64,000 nt of DNA from NCBI GenBank assembly GCA_944389585.1, contig CALXMW010000001.1, positions 219,435-283,434 on the forward strand, in the 5' to 3' direction. Under the pieces are notes generated by a model. It was not told where the DNA came from. It searched no databases and saw only the letters and a program-made list of their open reading frames with translations. Source of the stretch: an uncultured Kiritimatiellota bacterium. GTDB taxonomy: Bacteria > Verrucomicrobiota > Kiritimatiellia > RFP12 > DVOR01. The position numbers and the translations under genes are program-made. Shown in pieces: positions 58,793 through 64,000 of the stretch. How positions within the stretch are numbered: the stretch's first letter is position 1; each line of letters starts with the position of its first letter.

Positions 58793-59727
58793 CACTTTTC
58801 CTCCTTGATGAGATAAAGCGGGCGGCGCTTAGTCTCGATATAGGTTTTCGCAAGATACGCGCCCAAGACGCCCACGAAGAAAAGTTGCAGCCCACCAAAG
58901 AAGATAATAACGCACACCAGCGATGGCCACCCGCCCACCGGGTCGCCAAAGAGCAACGCCCGCATGAAGACAAAGAACAACGCGACAAACGACAACCCAC
59001 AACAGAGAATCCCAAGCAAAGAGGCTAACTGCAACGGCGCGGTGGAGAACGCCATGATGCCCTCCAAACTATAGAGGAAGAGTTTGTGGAAAGACCACTT
59101 CGTCTCCCCCGCCACACGCGCGACATTCGGGAAGGCAAGCCATTTGGTTCGGAAACCCACCCATTGGTAGATACCTTTGGTGAAACGGTTGGCCTCGGGC
59201 AGGGAGAGAATGGCCTCCACCACCTGCCGCGTCATCATACGGTAATCCCGCGCACCGTCCACCAACGCCACATCCGAGAAGTGGCGCATGAGCCAATAGA
59301 AACGCCGCGCAAACCAGGAGCGCACCACGGGCTCGCCCATGCGCGAGGTCCGTCGTGTGGCCACACAGTCGTAATCATCCTCACGGATGGCACGGAGCAT
59401 CTCTGGCAAAAAGGCTGGAGGGTCTTAGAGATCGGCGTCCATCGTTGCGACCACATCGCCCGTCGCCTTGCGCAAGCCTGCGAGCAAAGCCGCCTCCTTG
59501 CCGAAATTGCGAGAGAAGGAGACATAGCGCACGCGAGGGTCGTTCGCAGCCACCCGTCGAATGATGCCCAAGGTGCCGTCCGTAGAGCCATCATCCACGA
59601 AAACGAACTCTATCTGCGCCTCCCGTCCCACAGCCGTCGCGTCCACCGCACGGACAAAGGCCTCAACACAGGGAGCCTCGTTGAAACAGGGCACCACCAG
59701 AGACAATGTTATCGTTCCCTCGGCCAT
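58792..59727 (-). pseudogene. gtrB: gtrB-like bactoprenol glucosyltransferase, interrupted by an in-frame TAA
   Basis: Read through, this is a GT2 enzyme of about 310 residues: LSLVVPCFNEAPCVEAFV, FVFVDDGSTDGTL, SFSRNFGKEAALLAGL, ATMDADL-stop-DPPAFLPEML, then ATRRTSRMGEPVVRSWFARRFY, GARDYRMMTR, and two C-terminal membrane helices (SLLGILCCGLSFVALFFVFM, VIIFFGGLQLFFVGVLGAYLA). The TAA at 59425-59427 replaces the Gln of the conserved DADLQDPPE motif, so a single base change (CAA to TAA) destroyed an otherwise intact frame. ATG 59727 has AAAGGAAG upstream. Confidence 0.85.
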
Positions 59728-60044
59728 AAAAAGCACGCTTCCTTTCACGCACTTCTGTCAGGCCCTGAGAAAGCCCCTATCGAATACGTGCAAAGAAAGC
59801 GCGCCAAAATGGCGCACCTTGCCGACACGTTGCTCGATAGTAGAAAGCTCTCAGGTTTCGACAGAAGCAACTGTATCTGCGCAAAGCGCAAATGTGCGAA
59901 GGCTCTCCCCTCCGCGTGCCACCTATGATACCACAAGCCACCCCACCACGTCACGCAGCCTCCGCCCGCCGCCGCTGCCCCAAAACATCCCCAGGCACTA
60001 CTGCCCCGCCCCAAAACGGCTCGCCCCCACCCGACCCCGATTAG
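59728..60044. other. Intergenic region without recognised gene
   Basis: Nothing convincing is encoded here. The longest minus-strand frame (59745-60122) is Gly/Trp/Arg-rich and runs into the 22-bp repeats, so it was not accepted. Confidence 0.5.
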
Positions 60045-60120
60045 CGGCCGAACCGAAATGGATTGGCGGCCGAGTCGAGGAGGATCGGCCGCTGAGCCGA
60101 AGTGGATTGGCGGCCGATAC
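60045..60120. repeat. 22-bp tandem repeat, 3 copies plus a partial
   Basis: Copies at 60045-60066, 60067-60088, 60089-60110 and a 10-bp partial. Consensus begins CGGCCGA and ends GGATTGG; copies differ at several positions. Confidence 0.8.
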
Positions 60121-60152
60121 AAAAAAAGCCCCGCCGGAAGGCGGGGCTTTTG
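60121..60152. terminator. Bidirectional rho-independent terminator
   Basis: AAAAAAAGCCCCGCC, GGAA loop, GGCGGGGCTTTTG. It directly follows the last partial 22-bp repeat. Confidence 0.85.
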
Positions 60153-60291
60153 TGTCAGCCGTGCATGGTCGCCGGGTTCGCCCCTGCTGGAAGGAGGGGG
60201 ACGTTCGGGAAACCTAGAGGGCTAGGAGGCCGACCTTCCGGGAAAGGGCTGGAACGCGAGGAAGAGAGGGGGAGACACGCCGACCACGCCG

Positions 60292-60620
60292 CTACCCATC
60301 ATAGGTGACGGTGAGGAGGGTGATGTCGTCGGCCTGGGGCGCGGTGGAGGCAACGGCGCCAATGGCGGCGAGGAGGGCGTCGAGGGTGGCCTGCGGGGTG
60401 TCGGGGGCGGATTGGATCGCGTCGAGAAGGCGTCGTTCGCCGAAGAGGGTGCAGGCGGGATTTTGGGCCTCGGTGACGCCGTCGGTGTAAAGGAGGAGGC
60501 GGTCGCCGGGGAGGAGGACGTGGGGCAATGCGGGGTATTTGGCCTTGGGGGAGACGCCGAGTGCGGGGCCGTGTTTGGCGCGGAGGTAGCCCCAGCCTTC
60601 GCGGGTGCGGAGGAGGGGTG
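60292..60620 (-). pseudogene. C-terminal fragment of a SpoIIE/PP2C-type serine phosphatase
   Basis: The last about 108 residues of a SpoIIE-type phosphatase: NPPLLRTREGWGYLR, HGPALGVSPKAKYPAL, LLPGDRLLLYTDGVTEAQNP, LFGERRLLDAI and APQADDITLLTV, ending at a TAG at 60292-60294. GDRLLLYTDGVTEA and ADDITLL are the late metal-binding motifs of PP2C. The start and the first half are missing. Immediately upstream, in another frame, lies the broken helicase; the join is near 60621-60630. Confidence 0.8.
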
Positions 60621-61527
60621 GATTGGCCGCGGTAGGCCAGGTTCAGCAGGAGGTTGACGGCGGCCTGCGATTTGCCGGTGCCCGGGGGGCCTTGGATCTT
60701 CGTGCAGGGATGGGCGAGCGCCTCGATGAGGGCGCGGCGCTGTTCGGTGTTGGCGCGCAGGAAGTCCGCGGGGTAGGGGAGACGCTCGGGTGTGGCTGGC
60801 TCGTTGGGCCTGGGCGGATTGCGGAAGACGTAGGCCAGCGCCGTGCGGTCGAGCACCTCGTCCGCCGCCTCGGCGATCTGCAGGAGCTCCCGTCGCAGGG
60901 TCTTGCTGTACTTCAACCGCATCCCGACGGCCAGCACCGCCGCGTTGGCCATGCCGACCGTCCGCGGCAACGCCGCCTCCGGCAAGGCCGCCGGGTCGAA
61001 CGGCCGCCCCGTCCGTTTCTCCAGATAGGCGCAGGCGATGGCGAAGTCCGGCGTGCCGTCGGCCTTGTGAAAGAGCGTGAGGATACGCTTGTGTTCCTCC
61101 TTGGGGACGTGGTACTTCAGCCACTGCTGGTTGATCTGCGCCGCCTCGTAGTCCGGCTCGATGGCCCAGCTGCCGTCCGTTTTCCGCGCCTCCACGGGGA
61201 TGGTGAAGAGGGGTACCGCGAGCGGCTCCCCCGTGCTTTTGCCCTGGATGACCTCGCACGGATAGCCACGTAGAGCGTCTCATCGAACTGTGCGCGCGAG
61301 GCCATGCGCGAAAGGAAGAGCAAGTCTCGCCGCTTGTCCAAGGTGACGCGGAAGGACTTGTCCTCCAGCCATCCCACCGGCGGGTGCAACACGACGAACC
61401 GGTCGCGTTCCTCCTTCAGCGGCAGATACTCCGTGGGATGCTCCGCCGCCGTCACGCACGCCGCGTAATACCGGCACAACGCCCGAAAATCCGCCCACGG
61501 GGAGATAGCATTGCCGTTGCGAACCAC
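60621..61527 (-). pseudogene. Truncated and frameshifted SF1 helicase/AAA protein
   Basis: GTG at 61527, with GAGGA before it, starts a protein: ALCRYYAACVTAAEHPTEYL, GWLEDKSFRVTLDKRRDLLFLSRMA. Frame shifts near 61261 (GTGGC where GTGGGC is expected) into GYPCEVIQGKSTGEPLAVPL, then continues to NTEQRRALIEALAHPCTKIQGPPGTGKSQAAVNLLLNLAYRGQ. The last part is helicase motif Q and Walker A of an SF1 (UPF1/DUF4011-like) enzyme. It stops at the join with the phosphatase fragment, losing motifs Ia to VI. So it is disabled by a deletion, or the assembly is chimeric here. Confidence 0.75.
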
Positions 61528-61535
61528 TTCAGTCC

Positions 61536-63998
61536 TCAGAATAACAAGTCGTCCAAGCGCCCCTTGCCCTTTGCATAACGGTGCAGGACCTTCGCCAACC
61601 CCCATGTCATAGGGGCGTTTGCGGAGTGTACCAGCAAAGCCAGCACCGCTCTGCAGGTGTTCATCAGGAGGGAATACGTCTCTTCGTCATGCTCCTTCAT
61701 CGCGAAGCGCTTACCGTCGTAACGACGAATGCGGAGCAGATAGATGAGGCTTCGTAGGCAGGCATTGCGGCAAACAACACTGGTTTCGGGGTCTCTTACG
61801 GTGTCGCACAGTTGCTGTATCAACTTGTAAGCGAAGATTGAGGCCTGTTTGCGGTTGGGATTGCCAGGGCAAGGCTCAACCAAGCCCACCGTCACCACGA
61901 AGTCATCGTGGAACATCAAGAGGTTGTAGAGCAGGCGTTGTCGTCCCGCACCGTTCGTTCCATCGGCAGGTGGCAAGCGACAGATCAGGAAAAGTCGTCG
62001 GAGTTCCTCCGGTTTCGCACAGAGATTCGAGCAGAATGAGATGAGGACTTGGGCGGCGTTTCCCTCATCCACGACAAGCCTGATACACCGTTCGCGCAAT
62101 TCATCGAAGCAGGGATTGTCGTATTGATAGGTCCACGCGACCAAGCGGAGCGCACCATTGATGTTACCTCGCGCCATCTCTCGTCTGGCCTGTGCCTCCA
62201 AACGGTCGAAGAGCGTATTGAAGTCCCAGTCGTAGTCGGGGAGCCGCGCGTCCTCTTCCGCACCGAAGACATTGACGCGCCGGAGTCGCTCCAGTGGGTT
62301 TACGCCCTCCGGAAGCGGTTTCGCGGGGGAGAAACGGTAAGTAGCCCGAGCAAAGAGGTCATAGCCCCACGCTTCAAACCATCGTCCGGTGCGGCAGAAG
62401 GTCTCGACGTGCGCCTGTTCCCAAGTCGACAATTGCACGGATTGTTCGGGTGTTTCCGTGCTGGCCATGACGCGCGGGGAGATGGGCGGGAAGGAGCGCG
62501 GGAGGTTATATTCCAGTGTCTGCTTCGTCTCAGGAACGAGACTCTTCGTCTTCTCGTCCTTTCGCGTGGCGGGGCGAAGATTGCTGAGCACGAGTGTCTC
62601 GGGTTGGCGCAACGCGGGCGAGCTCACCTCAAGGCGGAAGAGCCCCTGGCCGGGGGAGCCTTCCGCCCGCAAGGTCACCTTGGCGTTTCTCACCTTCTCC
62701 GCGAGTTCACTGTAGAACCGCTTCAATTGCGCCGTCTCGTCTTCCCTTTCGCTTTCGAGAAGGTAGAGTTCCAGCCCGCTTTGCTCGTTGAGGCTAAAGT
62801 TGTCGTTCGGCTCACCGCGATGGATCTCCCCGCCCGGATGGCGGTCGGAATACTCCACCAACGTCTTGAAGAGGATCTGTTCGTCCAGCGTCTGCACCAC
62901 CACATAGAGCCCCATCCGCTCATCCCAGTAGGGGACGACTTTGTCATCTCGACACTTCCAGAAGCGGGCGGCGCCTCTGTCCAGCGTCTCCGCACACGCC
63001 GCATCACGCTTGCCTGGTTCCCAAAGCCACGCAAACATCGTACGATTCGCAGGGCGGATGGGCAGACTCGGCAGGGTAAAGGGATGATACAGGAAGGCCC
63101 GATGACACGGCCGCCCCGCTTGGTCATATTCCAAATCCGCCGTGTCCATTGGGCCATTCAGCCTTGGGACCTCCACGTGGGCGCGGGGTTCGCCCAGGCC
63201 GAGGGCGTAGGCGATGGTGCGCCAGAGGAGGAAGACGCGGTCTTGGGCGCCGAAGGCGAGGACGGCGGCTTGGCGGATGGCCTCCAGCCACTCGGGCGTC
63301 CAGTTGTCCGCCACCAGGATCGTCCATCGCTCCCCACCGAGAAGGCCATGCAATTGCTCGAAATAGGCGTACAGATACTGGCGCGCCTTTTCGGAGGGAG
63401 CGTCCTTGTCGGCCCCGCGCAGGACGTCCACCAGATAGCGGTCGCGCGGACGATTCTCCTCCTCCGCCTCGGGGTCGAAGTCCACGTAGGGCGCGCCGAA
63501 GTCGATGAGGCGCGGTTTGGCGTTGGGGTGGCGGCCGTCGGGGACGAGGAGCACGTCCGAAAGGCGCATCCCAAGCAGGTCGATGGCGACGTCGCCGGTG
63601 CGCCGCGTGAGCAACGGCGCTCGCGCGGGTGTCTCATCGGCGAAGCGCGGATAATCCTCCTCCCACGGTTGCCCTTCCTTGATGGGGCAGACCCACAGTT
63701 CCGAACGGTAGAAACGCCCCCGATATCGCGCAGCATCCGCCCGCCATCGCGCCAGCGCCCCGGCCAGTTCCCCGCGCCGTTCCCAGAGATCCTCCACCAG
63801 CCGGTAATACTGCACCACCAGCAGATAGGCATCCCACACGCGGCGGTAGAGTGCGTCCTGCGCCAGCACATAGTTGGGCGAGGGCACTTCATGAAGCGGC
63901 GACACCCCCTGCAACGGCTCCAAGGCCAGCCCACCCCGGCACAACGCCAGCAACCGCTTCACACCCTTCACGGATTCATGGTCGTGGAACGCCTTTTC
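61536..63998 (-). CDS. Large DUF2357-like protein, 5' partial at window edge
   Basis: The frame is open to the right edge (GTG at 63971 is only an internal possibility). Over 820 residues are seen. The first seen part (HDHESVKGVKRLLALCRGG, PSPNYVLAQDALYRRVWDAYLLVVQY) resembles the helical section of DUF2357 proteins, known as partners of McrB-like GTPases or helicases. Later segments, such as RLIDFGAPYVDF and WTPEWLEAIRQAAVLAFGAQDRVFLLWRTIAYALGLG, recall actin/Hsp70-type folds, but the ATP loops are not clear. The C-terminal 250 residues are helical. The stop at 61536 is 8 nt before the helicase start, so they were one operon. Less GC-rich than the backbone. No specific function can be given. 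Confidence 0.6.
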   Translation of the reverse strand, partial: EKAFHDHESVKGVKRLLALCRGGLALEPLQGVSPLHEVPSPNYVLAQDALYRRVWDAYLLVVQYYRLVEDLWERRGELAGALARWRADAARYRGRFYRSELWVCPIKEGQPWEEDYPRFADETPARAPLLTRRTGDVAIDLLGMRLSDVLLVPDGRHPNAKPRLIDFGAPYVDFDPEAEEENRPRDRYLVDVLRGADKDAPSEKARQYLYAYFEQLHGLLGGERWTILVADNWTPEWLEAIRQAAVLAFGAQDRVFLLWRTIAYALGLGEPRAHVEVPRLNGPMDTADLEYDQAGRPCHRAFLYHPFTLPSLPIRPANRTMFAWLWEPGKRDAACAETLDRGAARFWKCRDDKVVPYWDERMGLYVVVQTLDEQILFKTLVEYSDRHPGGEIHRGEPNDNFSLNEQSGLELYLLESEREDETAQLKRFYSELAEKVRNAKVTLRAEGSPGQGLFRLEVSSPALRQPETLVLSNLRPATRKDEKTKSLVPETKQTLEYNLPRSFPPISPRVMASTETPEQSVQLSTWEQAHVETFCRTGRWFEAWGYDLFARATYRFSPAKPLPEGVNPLERLRRVNVFGAEEDARLPDYDWDFNTLFDRLEAQARREMARGNINGALRLVAWTYQYDNPCFDELRERCIRLVVDEGNAAQVLISFCSNLCAKPEELRRLFLICRLPPADGTNGAGRQRLLYNLLMFHDDFVVTVGLVEPCPGNPNRKQASIFAYKLIQQLCDTVRDPETSVVCRNACLRSLIYLLRIRRYDGKRFAMKEHDEETYSLLMNTCRAVLALLVHSANAPMTWGLAKVLHRYAKGKGRLDDLLF

Positions 63999-64000
63999 CT

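Noticed and set aside
59745-60122. A 125-codon minus-strand open frame over the 22-bp repeats
   Set aside because: Composition is dominated by Gly, Trp, Arg; no ribosome site; it runs through the tandem repeats and the terminator.

Overview
The window looks like chromosomal DNA from a very GC-rich, Gram-negative, anaerobic-type bacterium of the Planctomycetes-Verrucomicrobia-Chlamydiae (PVC) group. A gut Kiritimatiellota (Verrucomicrobiota sensu lato) lineage is the best guess. The main reasons are a complete five-gene set resembling the Akkermansia Amuc_1098-Amuc_1102 pilus-like locus, a highly diverged FtsZ beside FtsA, FtsQ and Ddl, Kdo (LPS) synthesis, many secreted LamG/beta-helix proteins, and a GH2 beta-galactosidase with a CBM32-like tail. 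Taxonomy is inference from gene content only.

Layout. 1-3.6 kb: end of a large secreted beta-helix/GLUG-type protein split by one in-frame TAG. 3.6-10.1 kb (minus): a division and maintenance operon ddl-ftsQ-ftsA-ftsZ-small lipoprotein-dtd-recJ, tightly packed with ATGA overlaps. 10.2-19.4 kb (plus): a long unidirectional string of exonuclease, acyltransferase, esterase, argC, parB, M28 peptidase, two membrane proteins and a DUF2156-GNAT fusion. 19.5-23.3 kb: GH2 beta-galactosidase with its own promoter. 23.4-23.6 kb: two identical tRNA-Asp genes. 23.7-32.3 kb: DUF1275 permease (minus), then pdxA-orphan-rsmD, a metX-metW fusion, cysE, a secreted protein, an AsmA-like protein and trmL (plus). 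32.4-34.0 kb (minus): ridA, a C_GCAxxG_C_C protein, kdsB. 34.2-36.4 kb: LamG-type secreted protein. 36.4-42.2 kb (minus): ilvA-ABC ATPase-ABC permease-holB-aroQ-plsY-gpsA.

42.2-46.2 kb is an accessory island. It holds decayed Mu-like structural gene pieces (portal tail, a PBECR-type nuclease domain, a virion protein tail), an AT-richer Panacea-domain antitoxin candidate coupled to a small two-helix membrane protein, a WYL-like lipoprotein, and stacked short tandem repeats of 7, 8 and 9 bp with 17-bp mini-palindromes. 46.2-54.3 kb (minus) is the pilus-like operon, transcribed from the Amuc_1102-like gene to the Amuc_1098-like secretin. 54.5-56.3 kb: a Tat-exported aldo/keto reductase with a MerR-type promoter (19-bp spacer), followed by its probable MerR regulator. 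56.4-59.7 kb (minus): a PH-like membrane protein and a GtrII/GtrB glucosylation pair in which gtrB has a nonsense codon. 60.0-64.0 kb: 22-bp tandem repeats, a SpoIIE-type phosphatase tail fused out of frame to a broken SF1 helicase, and a large DUF2357-like protein running off the window.

Recurring signals: extended -10 promoters (TGnTATAAT-like) close to start codons, ATGA/TGATG stop-start overlaps, and strong symmetrical terminators between convergent genes. The regions 43.9-45.0, 57-60 and 61.5-63.1 kb look visibly less GC-rich than the backbone, suggesting transfer.
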